64,000 nt of DNA from Apostichopus japonicus (Eukaryota > Echinodermata > Holothuroidea > Aspidochirotida > Stichopodidae): the NCBI RefSeq assembly GCF_037975245.1, contig NC_092564.1, positions 28,750,984-28,814,983 of the forward strand, read 5' to 3'. Below the pieces are notes generated by a model. The model worked only from the letters and a program-made list of their open reading frames with translations. It had not been told where the DNA came from and made no database searches. The translations under genes and the position numbers were made by a program. Within the stretch, counting starts at the first letter, position 1, and each line of letters starts with the position of its first letter. Of this stretch, positions 22,504 through 34,429 are shown piece by piece.

Positions 22504-22907
22504 CCATTTACCAGTGGTTCTCAAACTGTTTCAGACGACCGCCCCTTTGACTATCTTGAACTGTCCCAATGCCCCCTCCCCCTCCCCCTCCCCTCGACCT
22601 ACCGTCATAGTCGGCCGCTCACTGCAAGCGAGCAATCAGATTGTCCGAAGATATGCATAGATTATAGGAATTAAAAAATAGCCTACATTACCTACAAGAT
22701 GATGAATTTTCTCTCAACAATATTTTATTTTTTCCCCTGGATGCCTTATTGTGCCCTAAATCGCTGCAGTGATGTGTCGTAATCGCCAGGGACCCCCAAA
22801 TCAGTGCCAACGCCCCCTACACCCCATGTACCCTGTAGTGCCCCCTGATACTTCCCAACGCCCCCGGGGGCGGCAGGGACCACTTTGAGAACCACTGCCA
22901 TATACGA
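22504..22907. mobile_element. Non-autonomous hAT element (388 bp)
   Basis: The terminal inverted repeats are CAGTGGTTCTCAAACTG (22512) and CACTTTGAGAACCACTG (ending 22899). The 8-bp flanks CCATTTAC (22504-22511) and CCATATAC (22900-22907) match at seven of eight bases, as expected for an ageing hAT target duplication. The interior is C-rich with no transposase frame. Confidence 0.85.
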
Positions 22908-23519
22908 ACGTAAAAGCTTCGAAGTCGATACCATTTGTCCATAGGGTACATGTTTCACGAGGGGTTTCCTAATGACTCAGTGACCTTACGTTATTTGCAT
23001 TGCACACTATTCAGGTCTCTGTCTCTCAGCCAGCAGTCAATGCATTACTAGTAAGTGTGTTAGACCTACGTTCGGGAGTCCATAAACAGTGCTGTAGAAC
23101 AAAACCGGTAAAATCACACTGTACGTTCGTTACTGCAGATACAGTCATATACAGTTGGATATAGAAATCTGAAAAATGCTCAGGTAGGTTGCGATTTAAG
23201 GTTAGATTCATTATTTAAGAGATCACCGATGGACCACTTTCAGTGGAATGTTCTTGTGGAGCTATAGAGTCAGTCAAACCAAGTTCGTAGTGTTGTTACT
23301 GTACACCAAGCAGGGCCCTAGTGCTATAGGGCTTTGTACTAGGCTGCAGTAGTTTAACCAGTAACATGTTGAATAATGTGGTACTTGTTTCATTATAAGA
23401 CTAGTCACTACGTTAAAACTAGAAGCCCTGACTGTAAATACTACAGTTTCGACGGGATTAAACTAAGTGTTAGGCCTGTGTTGACACCGCCTGTCTTTTG
23501 TTATGCCAGTAGTATAGTC

Positions 23520-24029
23520 AGTATTGCGAAGTTCGCCATACTGCGAAGTTCGGGCACCCTAAGAAATACACGATTTTCACCATGAAAACCTACAGGAAGA
23601 GCCAAATTTCACCAAAAAGTACGAAGCTACAGTTATTTTCTCTCCAAAATGACCCGTGTGCAAGAAATTACTTACATATTTGTCAATAAAATGACAAAGA
23701 TCTATGAAGTCTGTTATAATTACTGAAAGAGCAACAGCGCCACCAATTTTTACCAGCGCCACACTGTGGGTTGCGTGTCCGAACTTCGCAATACTCTAGC
23801 AAGAAATACCAGTTCCACAATCACGAAGAATCTTCTTGGAAAACAACGTGAAAACAGTTTGCAGGAAAGAAAGTTTGGCCGTGTATCGTACTATAACAAA
23901 ATTCTCCCACCATATCAAGTATATTTTCAAATGATTTATACCAGAAGATTTAGTTTTGGGGTGTTTTAAGTCCAAAACTGGTGGCCGAACTTCGTGGCCG
24001 AACTTAAGTGGCCGAACTTCGAAGTCACC
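23520..24029. repeat. Inverted-repeat cluster of GAAGTTCGG motifs
   Basis: AGTATTGCGAAGTTCG (23520-23535) is a perfect inverse of CGAACTTCGCAATACT (23780-23795). A second TGCGAAGTTCGG follows the left copy, and three direct TGGCCGAACTT copies lie at 23979-24020. This is probably a small foldback or MITE-like element. Its outer boundary on the right is unclear. Confidence 0.55.
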
Positions 24030-25738
24030 ATCCTACTGTAGCAATTTAGGCCTTTAATTTTGGGATGTAATATGCAGTGGATATTTCATTATTTAACCAC
24101 AGAAAATCATAATTTACATGCACTCAAGTCCTCCTATGTATTGTTCTCATAGTTTGCAGTCAAAAGATGCTGCATGTATGCAAGACTTGGCCAAAACTAT
24201 AAATATCCATGAATAATTTTGTTAGGTAGCCTACACAACAGTTCTGATGCAAGGGGGCAATAATGCAAATCATCGATTTCCTCTTTGTTCAAAATCTCAG
24301 TTAATCAGGAAGAAGTTCATTTATCCTTACCAACAAACCAAAAAAGTGATACCTTTCCTGAAATTTTAATTTAAGTCCAAGGTAAACAAGAAAAACAGTT
24401 CGATAAAGTTGGACTTTTTCAAGATACGAACTGCTGACTAATGGTCAAAATGTCAAATGCCTTAATTAAACAATTGTCAAGTGTAAGCCAAGACACTGTT
24501 TAACTTTTACTTGTGATTAGAGTAATATAAGACAAATCAACTCAAACCTCTGGTGACCAATTTCTCTAATAAATGGATGGCAAAAAGTTGAACAACATTA
24601 ATTTTATTTGAAAGATGTCTTTGCGACCTACTGTACTATAGAGCAAAATGTTTTACTGGCTCTTGGCCTACCAGAACATTAGAAATGTGCTGAACATAAT
24701 AGCATTTATGATTATATGTACTAGGGCTTCTTAATTTTTTTTGGCCAAATGAGACTATGATGTGCATTCATGGTCTCTTTTCTGTAAAATAAAAATAAAT
24801 ACACTGCCAGCTAAAGAGAATTGGTACAAAACCATAATCTGACTGATAATATTTTTCGGCAAATAGTAACAATTGTGTCCTTACTAAATGTTTGCTAAAT
24901 AAAAGTGAGAAGTACAGTACAGTCTACATATTGTTTTTCATAAAAGGGCTCAAGAAAATCCACTACGAAAAATCTGAAAGTATGTATAAATTTCGAACCA
25001 ATCACAGCAAACATTCTGAATGGCATTGATTCGTGGCAAAACGTCAATATCAATTTTTAGTTTGCTGCTGTATATCTATCCTGATAATTAATGTATGTTA
25101 CTTATAACTACCGTCACTGTTCTGGTTTGTGTGTGTGTCCCATGTAAAGATATGAAGAAATGCCATCAAAATATTTTTTCTGACCTTTATTGTTGTACTT
25201 TTAAATTTGTATAAGAATATACTCATACAACTGTGCTGTATGTGTGACTCTGTGAAGGTCACCCAGGTTAATTTTTGCAAGCCTGTAGCAAATCAATTAA
25301 ATTAGACTTTCATAGTGCACACCCAAAATAGTATTATTGTAGATGAAGGTAGTTCATGTGAGCACTCGTTAATAATTAGATGCTATTGTAGGCAATGTTG
25401 TCACATTTTGTTTCAGAGACAATCATGTAATATCTGGACCAATGTTTTCATCACAAATGCTTCTGTTTGGACCCTTTGTGTTGGCAAATTATTTGGGAAG
25501 TAATATATCAACCTGGATACTGACTCGGTATTTTCATAGATGTGATTAGTCTGCTTTTAAAGTTAACACTACATGATGTATCCTACCTGCTGCAACTTTG
25601 TTTCTTTACCAAATCTCCACATGTGGTCCTCTGACTGCATGCTTTATTTGTATCCAGTTCAGATAGCTGTATGGTAGTGAAGTCAGGCTTTAAGTTTAAT
25701 CTACAGTACAATGTGTAAAAGTCTAAAGACATACTTGC
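24030..25738. other. Stretch with no recognised feature
   Basis: AT-rich sequence with no supportable exon, RNA gene or bounded repeat. Confidence 0.35.
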
Positions 25739-25739
25739 T

Positions 25740-27153
25740 GGGAATGGTAACGGTACATACTAGGGATTGGGGTGATTGTGGGAACAGCACAGACTAGGGA
25801 TTGGGGGATTGTAGGAGTGGGAACAGCACAGTCTAGGGAATGGGGTATTGTGGGAGTGAGAACAGCACAGACTAGGGATTGGGGTGATTGTGGGAGTGGG
25901 AACAGCACAGACTAGGGATTGGGGTGATTGTGGGAGTGGGAACAGCACAGACTAGGGAAGGGGGTGATTGTGGGAGTGGGAACAGCACAGACTAGGGAAT
26001 GGGGGTGATTGTGGGAGTGGGAACAGCACAGACTAGGGAATGGGGTGATTGTGGGAGTGGGAACAGTACAGACTAGGGAATGGGGTGATTGTGGGAGTGA
26101 GAACAGCACAGACTAGGGAATGGGGAGATTGTGGGAGTGGGAACAGCACAGACTAGGAATGGGGGATTGTGGGAATGGGAACAGACTAGGGAATGGGAGG
26201 ATTGTGGGAGTGGGAACAGTACAGACTAGGGAATGGGAGGATTGTGGGAGTGGGAACAGTACAGACTAGGGAATGGGAGGATTGTGGGAGTGGGAACAGC
26301 ATAGACTAAGGAATGAGGTGATTGTGGGAGTGGGAACAGTACAGACTAGGGAATGGGAGATTGTGGGAGTGGGAACAGCACATACTAGGAATTGGGGATT
26401 GTGGGAGTAGGAACAGCACAGACTAGGGGAATGGGGTGATTGTGCAGAGATGCCAACCAGTATGATTTTATCGTATTTAGTATGATAAAAAAAGTGAAAT
26501 ACGATAAAATTACGATTCGCCTCTTGAAAATACGACTTTTCATCTTTCAAAAAAAAAAAAAAAAATCATTTATTTTTATTTTTTATTATTATTATTTTTT
26601 AATAGTTGATCAATAATCTTGCTACATGCTGCAATTCATATTTGATTATTTGAAATATCTGACACTTTTTTTCTTTTAATTGGTTTATAATGTCAGTTAA
26701 CAGGAATGTGGCTCATATTTCCATGAGTATAATGCAAGTCTATACAGTAATTTTTTTCTCACAAGTTTCTACTTCTGGCTTGAACCAAATTCTCATTGGC
26801 CCATAATATGCAAGCAATTAAGCTATCATTATTCTCATTATGCATTTAAACACCCTTTTTGCATCATAGGAATTATTACAGATGCTTTACAATTTTCTCA
26901 TTAGATGTTACTGAAAAAGCAAACATTTTACTTGCCCGTTCTTACAAGTAAAACATTTTTCTGGCCCGGGGCCAACAGGTCAGTGGTAGTGTTGAGTTTT
27001 TGTGAAAATCTGATTTTTCTCCCAAAAATCTGATTTTTTTTAGGATATTCAGTCTGTTTTTTGTGTCAAGAGGTTGGCATCTCTGATTGTGGGAGTGGGA
27101 ACAGCACAGACTAGGGACTCGGGTGATTGTGGGAGTGGGAACAGCACAGACTT
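25740..27153. repeat. 40-bp minisatellite, interrupted by a transposon
   Basis: About 18 units of the form GACTAGGGAATGGGGTGATT plus GTGGGAGTGGGAACAGCACA run from 25740 to 26444, vary by one to three bases in length and resume for about two units at 27086-27153. The gap is exactly the element at 26445-27085. Minus-strand frames with repeating Cys/His/Ser residues across it are repeat by-products. Confidence 0.92.
26439..27091. mobile_element. hAT-like element inserted in the minisatellite
   Basis: Perfect 14-bp terminal inverted repeats CAGAGATGCCAACC (26445-26458) and GGTTGGCATCTCTG (27072-27085) bound 641 bp. The direct repeat ATTGTG flanks both sides (26439-26444, 27086-27091), and the host minisatellite reads through once it is removed. 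The ends fit the hAT pattern (CAGAG...CTCTG). The 6-bp duplication is shorter than the usual eight, although the host repeat itself obscures the exact length. No transposase frame is visible. Confidence 0.82.
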
Positions 27154-27919
27154 GATGAAAGCAGCAGTTGATGAAAGTAATAAGCAATGATTTGTAGGTA
27201 TGGTATCCCACCATTTGGGTGTTGATACCCAAAGGTTTGCCTAAGCTATAATATGCTACTTTATCAAACTCATTGCCCAGCTAATAATGGAAAATGTTGT
27301 ATGATTCTTCCTCATGTGACTGTACAAACATATTACTTGGCATAACTACCAGTTGAAAGAGGAAGGGCAATATTATTATAATGGAGCTACTTGTACAGTA
27401 CCTACTGCATGGAAATATCCTAATGTGTGACAACTTCAAGGTTGTTCCATATAGTCAAAATATTTATACTTACATATTGTAAGAGTGGATATCAAACATT
27501 TGAAGTTTTGAACTTGGTGCTGAAATTAGGAATGGAAGTCCACAAATGCCACAATGACGAAATAGGCAGACAGGGATGCATATATACGGGTGAGGTTTAT
27601 TTGCAAAACTTGATAACCCTTTATTCTTTATGAAATGAATTGAGGATGTACAGGTCAATATGATCATTTTAAGCGAAATCTTTAATTCTTTATGCATTTG
27701 ACTGTTTGGTTACACTGTTAGCACTAGACATCTAGAAAAATAATGTGAATAGAAGTCTGGAAAACCTTGATTTCTGCTTAATGATAACAACATGAAATTA
27801 GGATGTTACATGTTGAAACATAAAACTTCGATCCTATCTTGCCTAGAGTTTTAATCTTTTAATAGAGACAATCATTATGAGTTTCTTCCTTTATACCCTC
27901 TGCTTTCTTTTTTATTGTT

Positions 27920-28723
27920 ACTTGTCTTCATGCTAGAGTATACCTTGTCTTCATGCTAGAGTATACCTTGTCTTCATGCTAGAGTATACCTTGTCTTCAT
28001 GCTAGAGTATACCTTGTCTTCATGCTAGAGTATACCTTGTCTTCATGCTAGAGTATACCTTGCCTTCATGCTAGAGTATACCTTGTCTTCATGCTAGAGT
28101 ATACCTTGTCTTCATGCTAGAGTATACCTTGTCTTCATGCTAGAGTATACCTTGTCTTCATGCTAGAGTATACCTTGTCTTCATGTTAGAGTATACCTTG
28201 TCTTCATGCTAGAGTATACCTTGTCTTCATGTTAGAGTACACCTTGTCTTCATGCTAGAGTATACCTTGTCTTCATGTTAGAGTATACCTTGTCTTCATG
28301 CTAGAGTATACCTTGTCTTCATGCTAGAGTATACCTTGTCTTCATGCTAGAGTATACCTTGTCTTCATGCTAGAGTATACCTTGTCTTCATGCTAGAGTA
28401 TACCTTGTCTTCATGCTAGAGTATACCTTGTCTTCATGCTAGAGTATACCTTGTCTTCATGCTAGAGTATACCTTGTCTTCATGTTAGAGTATACCTTGT
28501 CTTCATGCTAGAGTATACCTTGTCTTCATGCTAGAGTATACCTTGTCTTCATGCTAGAGTATACCTTGTCTTCATGCTAGAGTATACCTTGTCTTCATGC
28601 TAGAGTATACCTTGTCTTCATGCTAGAGTATACCTTGTCTTCATGCTAGAGTATACCTTGTCTTCATGCTAGAGTATACCTTGTCTTCATGCTAGAGTAT
28701 ACCTTGTCTTCATGCTAGAGTAT
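27920..28723. repeat. 23-bp minisatellite, about 35 near-identical units
   Basis: The unit ACCTTGTCTTCATGCTAGAG plus TAT repeats head to tail. Only isolated substitutions occur (GTTAG for GCTAG, one GCCTTC, one GTACACC), so the array is young or well homogenised. There are no spacers, which rules out a CRISPR array. Confidence 0.95.
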
Positions 28724-29628
28724 GTACCTTCAACTTGTTTTCTTTTTCCATACAGTGTAGTTCCCGGTTGTGAAACCTACAAAGTGCATCCAGCAATAAT
28801 TACACAGTTTAAATACCAGTCAAAATGCCAAGGTTTTCCAATAAAACATGGTCTGCCATGACAATTACCATAGCGTAGTACAGTACTTAACGAGATCAAG
28901 CCAATCCTATGTAGTGACTTTGGCAATGAATATAAGGCATGAAGAAGTAATATAATCTAGTTGTATGGTTTATAGTAAAGATACTTTAGATAAGGTTGTA
29001 GCAAGTGCAGCATGAAAACAAAACCTTGGACTAGTAACTAGTGTTGTATCTTTGTGATTCTGGAGGTCAACAATTGCTAAATGTTACTATCAGGACTGGG
29101 CTTGAAGCTATGAATATCCAGTAAGTGGCTTCTTATAGATCTTTGCCTGGCAAATTGCCTTCTTCAGTGTACCAGTGACTCCAGTCATTTAATATTCACA
29201 ATTGTCTATAGGTTTTGAGTTCTGTTAAGTTGGTTTGTAATAAAATATTAAAACTACTGTACCCACAGTTCATTGTACATTACATTTGCATGTACTGTAC
29301 CTTGGTCCGCACTTTGCCAGCATTATATTGTAATATATTTTAGATTATTATTTCCCTGTTCAGTGTTAACGCTGTACGGAGTAGTGGCAACTACATACTT
29401 TTAGTACAGATATTACACCAATAACGGCAGCACATGTATAATAAACGTTGAAGTATTAATTCAGTACTGATTGAACCTAAATAGTACGTACTGTATATAG
29501 TATAGAGTTTCAGTATTCCCAATTGTTAAGTTCTTGACTTAACAGTACATGTAGGTTACTTTCCATTGACAGGCAAGTAACCTACTGTATGCAGCTTGAA
29601 TTTGAATGGTGTGTCAGTGTGTATGTGC
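28724..29628. other. Stretch with no recognised feature
   Basis: AT-rich unique-looking sequence between the 23-bp array and the hAT element. Nothing could be supported. Confidence 0.35.
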
Positions 29629-30821
29629 TTATTAATTAGTGTTTGCACGGGTTATCTGGGTACCCGCCCGACGCGATACTATCGGTTCCTAATTTATTAC
29701 CCGAAAACTTAGCAAAGTGTGATTTAAAGAAAAAAAAATGGCAAACCGACGGTTAGGCAGATTTCCCATTGACTTAGTGTGGTGTTAGGCTACAATGTGG
29801 TCAAAGATAACAGCAATAACGAAGGGGCCCGCTCGACGCGATACTACCCGGTTCCTAATTTATTACCCGAATCATACGCAAAGTGTGATTGTTTGAAAAA
29901 AAATTGCAAACCGATGGTTAGGCTGATTTCCCATTGACTTAGTGTGTTGTTAGGCTACCATGTGTTCGAAGATAACAGCAAAAACGAAAGCTTTCCATAG
30001 ATATCTTATAACTGCGTCACAATTTCAGCTAATAAACAGATGGCTAGGCTAGACTACCCCCATTGACTTAGTGTGGTGTTAGGCAACCATTTGGTTGAAC
30101 GTAACAGCAATAACGAAAGTATTCTATGGATGTCTTAAAACTGCGTCACAACTCCAGCAAATAAACAGATGGTTAGGCTTAGCCAGATTTCTCATTGACT
30201 TAGTGTGGTGTTAGGCTACCATGTGGAAGAAATTATTATTTATTCATTCGTTTATTTCAAAGAAGGAAAGGCTGACAAGGAATTTTACGCGATGTTTATG
30301 GATTATAGACAGGGTAACTAAAAAATAGTAATCGCAAGTGGCTTTTTACTAATCGTTTATTTCAAATTGCGCGAATCGCGCAATCTCACGGCTAATGCGA
30401 ACCCTGGGCCTGCATAATAGATATTAGTAGTATTAAAAACTGTTTAAGAGCTAAATTGGATATTTATATGGTTTGATCCAATAGACGTGCACGAGCTAGC
30501 ATAAGCAGCGGCGGCAATGCGATGTTAGTATTAATGCTAATTATAATTAAATATTTATTAACAAGTTAATGAAAGAAACAGAAGCAAATAAAAATTATTG
30601 AGGGAGGTTTTATACCTTATCTTACACCTACGTGTTTGAACATGAAAACATTGTCAGCAGAGAATATAATGCATTTATTACAGCATCCAATATGTAATTT
30701 CTTGAAAATCGTGATACACGAGGGTAAACAATTTTTTTCCGGGTACCCGGATACCCGACGGGTAACGGCCCTCGGGTACCCGGTTCCCGATTTTTGGACC
30801 CGTGTAAACACTATTATTAAT
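29629..30821. mobile_element. Non-autonomous hAT element (1177 bp) with 8-bp target duplication
   Basis: The ends TAGTGTTTGCACGGGT (29637-29652) and ACCCGTGTAAACACTA (30798-30813) are inverted with one mismatch. The perfect 8-bp direct repeat TTATTAAT flanks the element (29629-29636, 30814-30821). Both subterminal regions carry GGGTACCCG palindromes. The left half contains three to four diverged units of about 110-190 bp marked by CCCATTGACTTAGTGTGGTG and GATAACAGCAATAACGAA. No transposase is visible. Confidence 0.88.
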
Positions 30822-30884
30822 GTATCATACAAGTGTGTGTGTACTTTTGTATACTTATCATATAACAAATGGGATTACTGACAA

Positions 30885-31600
30885 ATGTAATACCTAGTAT
30901 GTGGGTTGCCTATAATGATCAAAAGCTCCATATTCTCTCTGTTGGAGTCTAAGGTTGTTTGAGGTCAGTAGATGTCAAAATGTGAAAGCTTTTTAAAGAT
31001 TAATATCTTGTACAGTTCAATGTATGCAGCTTGTAACCCAAACCTTAGAATAAGGCCACCAGTGCAATAGAGGTGAAAAACATTAAAACATTGTAAACGT
31101 CATATCTCTAGAAGTTAGCATGTGGCTTGCACATAATGAATCTGAAGTGTCTTTAGTTTTTGGGTAGGATTCAAATGTCCTTTGAGGTCAACAGAGGTCA
31201 AATGTAAAAGCATTTATAGGTAGATAGTTTTGTATCAGATCTATATTGATCATGCATCAAGTTCTTGGTGGAAGTAAAAGGTCATTTGAGGTCAGTGAAT
31301 GTCCAAATTGAACAACTTGTAACAACAATATTCCATGAGTACAAGGTGATTAGAGCTTTTGATTTGGGTCAAAGGTAATTTTAGATCAGCAGAAATCAAT
31401 CTGAAATTATTAAAAACTCTAGTTCAAACATAATAATTTTGAGAAAGTTCGCACAGGGTATCTTAAGTTGATTCCATGATGTGCAACAAGACAACAGCAT
31501 TTGACGGCAGTCAAAGATCATTTATGGTCAACGTAGGTCAGTTAAAGGTTCCCATTGTTTTAAGTGGGGTTCAAAGGTCAGCAAAGGAATTGTAAAAATC
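30885..31600 (+). repeat. GGTCA-rich dispersed repeat, several diverged units
   Basis: Consecutive units contain TTTGAGGTCA(A/G)(C/T)AG(A/T)G-type blocks and GTCAAAGGT blocks like those at 10140-10565. They sit immediately upstream of the TLNRD1 exon. No ends were identified. Confidence 0.6.
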
Positions 31601-32141
31601 TTGAACACTTTATTTCTGAAGAAGCTAAAGTTGGACAAAGTTTTCTATTTGCTTGGCAGATTGCTTTCATTTGCAACAAAGCAGCAGTTAGCTAATAAAG
31701 TGCAGATTAACTACATTGTGGTAGACCAATTTTTCTAACAGGTACAAAAGTTGCCCAAAATTTGTAAAGCTACATTAAGAAATTAACTTTTCTTATGACA
31801 AGTAACTGACTTTGGTCCTTCTGGTTAAAGTACTGTAAGTGTCACTTGTACAAGCTTGGCAAGTGGTAATGTTGTTTTTTCTTCTTCTTTTTCAGAATCT
31901 TAGATGCCTGAAAGGAAGAAGTGAGAAAGAACAGAACTGTTACAAGCAGATAATCTGCATGCATTGTGTATACTGCCATACTGTGTAGTGGTAGTGTTGT
32001 ATACATGTATGTTTGGTGAATAGTATATAGCAATGATAATACACAGTACCCCACACTTTGTTCCAGACATTGATGTAGTTTTAAGTAACTGAAGTTTGAC
32101 TGAGTGTGAAGAGGTCTAAATGGAGTCGATGCAGACTGGAG

Positions 32142-33164
32142 ATGGCTGCTGCCCCCAAGCCTTCGTTTGGGCCCAATTCATTAGCAATCGTTTGCGAGAT
32201 GTCAGCAAACAAGATGCAGACAATTGCAGACCTCCTCCTCCTTACCAGCGACATTCGCCCAGTCAACACAGACGGCATAGCCTCAGTCCGAGAGTCTTAC
32301 GCAAAGTGCAAAGACAACATTGTTGCCAAAACCAAAGGTCTCTTCATTATTGCAAGGGATGTCAGAGCTCAGCTTATCGCCGGGAAGCTGAAAGATGTTG
32401 CACATTCCCTTCAAGAACTGACCTCAACAGTGGTCAACATCATCGAGTCATGCAGCCATTCAGCCTATTTAGCGGCCATCAGCGAATCAGGCTGTCGCCA
32501 GGCCATTCCTGGCATTGTAGATAAGTACAAGTGTCAACGGGCCAAGTTTGGCATCCAACACTGTTGTGCAAAGATTCAAAAGGTGCCATTGCCGGAGCTC
32601 TCATCAACGCTTATTTTAGATCTTTCTTCAGACATTACTAAATACTTGACGGTGCTAACCAATGCCTCGAAACTTGCCAGCGAAGCTACCAAGGACCAGT
32701 ATGAGAAGGAGCAGTACAAGTTGGCCATCAAGTGTGTGACTGCTTGCACCAGTGCCCTCCTCGTCAGTCTCAGGCAATTTCAAAGAATCCGCGATGAAAA
32801 GTGTCGGCAAAGGTGTGTCTCATTTTCCAAATCTCTTGTGCAATCTTGTGAAGCTTTAGTCACCTTTGCCTCGGAGCCAGAGCATATCGGTACACCGGCT
32901 AAGCTCACTCAAGTAGGTAAGGAGACCCAGAACATGGTGCTTGCTGGTGGAATGAGTGTTGCCAGCTCATGCATACAGCTTTGCCAAGTGGTTCGTTATG
33001 CAATCTATGACCCCTGCAGTATAATCAACAGTCGTAAGTTGACCACCTGTTGTTCATCGATCATTGACAGCAGTAAGCTACTGAACAGGTCTCTACAAGA
33101 GAGTGGTTCAAGAAATGTTCTACCATCGTCAGTCTCTTGTCCTCATCTCAACCAAACACTTTAG
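32142..33164 (+). CDS. TLNRD1: Talin rod domain-containing protein 1
   Basis: A single intronless coding exon encodes 340 residues. The vertebrate protein has about 362 and is likewise encoded in one exon. Matching family segments include KMQTIADLLLL near the start, YRxxR/YKCQRAK, EQYKLAIKCVT, LVxxFATEP-like LVTFASEPEHIG and GGMSVxSxC-like GGMSVASSCIQL. The fold known for the family is a four-helix bundle inserted in a five-helix bundle, homologous to talin R7-R8. The vertebrate protein dimerises and bundles F-actin. The start was chosen at the ATG with G at -3 and G at +4. An in-frame TGA at 32097 excludes a longer N-terminus, apart from a GTG at 32106. The exon probably begins at 31896, after the strong acceptor TTCTTTTTCAG, so at least one upstream 5' UTR exon is expected. 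Several short upstream ATGs precede the start. Confidence 0.92.
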   Translation: MAAAPKPSFGPNSLAIVCEMSANKMQTIADLLLLTSDIRPVNTDGIASVRESYAKCKDNIVAKTKGLFIIARDVRAQLIAGKLKDVAHSLQELTSTVVNIIESCSHSAYLAAISESGCRQAIPGIVDKYKCQRAKFGIQHCCAKIQKVPLPELSSTLILDLSSDITKYLTVLTNASKLASEATKDQYEKEQYKLAIKCVTACTSALLVSLRQFQRIRDEKCRQRCVSFSKSLVQSCEALVTFASEPEHIGTPAKLTQVGKETQNMVLAGGMSVASSCIQLCQVVRYAIYDPCSIINSRKLTTCCSSIIDSSKLLNRSLQESGSRNVLPSSVSCPHLNQTL

Positions 33165-33643
33165 TTTGTATCTCATTTTGTTACTCAGGAAGAACTGCTG
33201 ATTCAGTAATTGGCGGGCGGATGATGGAAATGTTGCTATTCAGTTTGTCACATTCATGTGCAGTTCCTACACATAGTTGTATATCTGTTATTTATTTCAC
33301 TATTTATCTGTGTTATATACTCTACTCCTTCAAGGTGGTTTGATCATCCAAATTGTAAAGAAGTATCCGTCAAATGTTTTAGATAAATATTATAGCAATC
33401 ATCACGATTGCAATTTGACGATATATGTAAATATGCATGTTCATATTTATGATTTATTATGATTGGTCTGAGGAGAGATTGTTTGTAACATATGTGGTAG
33501 TGAAGATGTACATACTGCTTTGTCAATACATACAACATTTGATCAATATACTAGATGTTACACACATTGAGGTAATGTTATGGTTTAGCTTTAATCTTTG
33601 ATAGGGAGAGACGACATGGAAAACTTAATCATGAGGGAAAACC

Positions 33644-33649
33644 AATAAA
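33644..33649 (+). terminator. Poly(A) signal candidate for TLNRD1
   Basis: AATAAA lies about 480 bp after the TLNRD1 stop, in the expected orientation. Confidence 0.5.
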
Positions 33650-34166
33650 GCCACTTATACCTTGAGGTACTGGCCACAGAAGGGTAGATTTGATAAAAAC
33701 AATTCCTGTGACATTTTGAAACCATGTCATAGCCTATCAACAATAGAACAGAAATATTTGGAAGCTCTTACTTCCTAATCATATTTGTGATTTCACTCCC
33801 TAAGCTAGTCCTAGACATCACTGTTGCTTTAGTACTGGTAATGGATCCAGTTATAATATCTTGCATTAGTTCATAGTTTGGCAGACTCATTAGTACACTG
33901 TCATATATATGTGCTTCAGTTTTGTACATTTTCTTTGTTTCATGAAAACATCTGCTGAAGTAATCCAGCTACAGTACGATGATCAGTCACATACTGACAT
34001 TAGTAATGTTTTATTTCCATTGAACTAACTCTGTCCACACCTTGCCAACTGTTATTTGAGTTGTAGCTGCATCAAAGGCCTCTCAATTGAAGTACGAGTG
34101 CACTATAAAAAATACAAAGCTACATATTGAAAGTGAAAGCAACGCTAGTTTTTCATGCTGATGGCT

Positions 34167-34429
34167 GATTGAACCTTATTACACAGTGTTAAATGTTCGA
34201 TTGAACCTTATTACACAGTGTTAAATGTTCTATTGAATCTTTTTACACAGTGTTAAATGTTCGATTGAACCTTATATATAAACACAGTGTTAAATGTTCG
34301 ATTTAACCTTATAACACAGTGTGAAATGTTTGATTGAACCTTATTACACAGTGTTAAATGTTCGATTGAACCTTATTACACAGTGTTAAATGTTTGATTG
34401 AACCATATAACACAGTGTTAAATGTTCCA
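34167..34429. repeat. 32-bp minisatellite, about eight units
   Basis: Units of the form GATTGAACCTTATTACACAG plus TGTTAAATGTTC repeat, with small indels (one unit has a TATATA expansion). Confidence 0.9.

Noticed and set aside
25723-26550. Cys/His-rich minus-strand ORFs resembling metal-binding repeats
   Set aside because: The motif repeats at the 40-bp minisatellite period, shifts frame with each length variant, and has no splice or start signals.
27920-28723. CRISPR array
   Set aside because: The 23-bp units abut without spacers and the context is eukaryotic.
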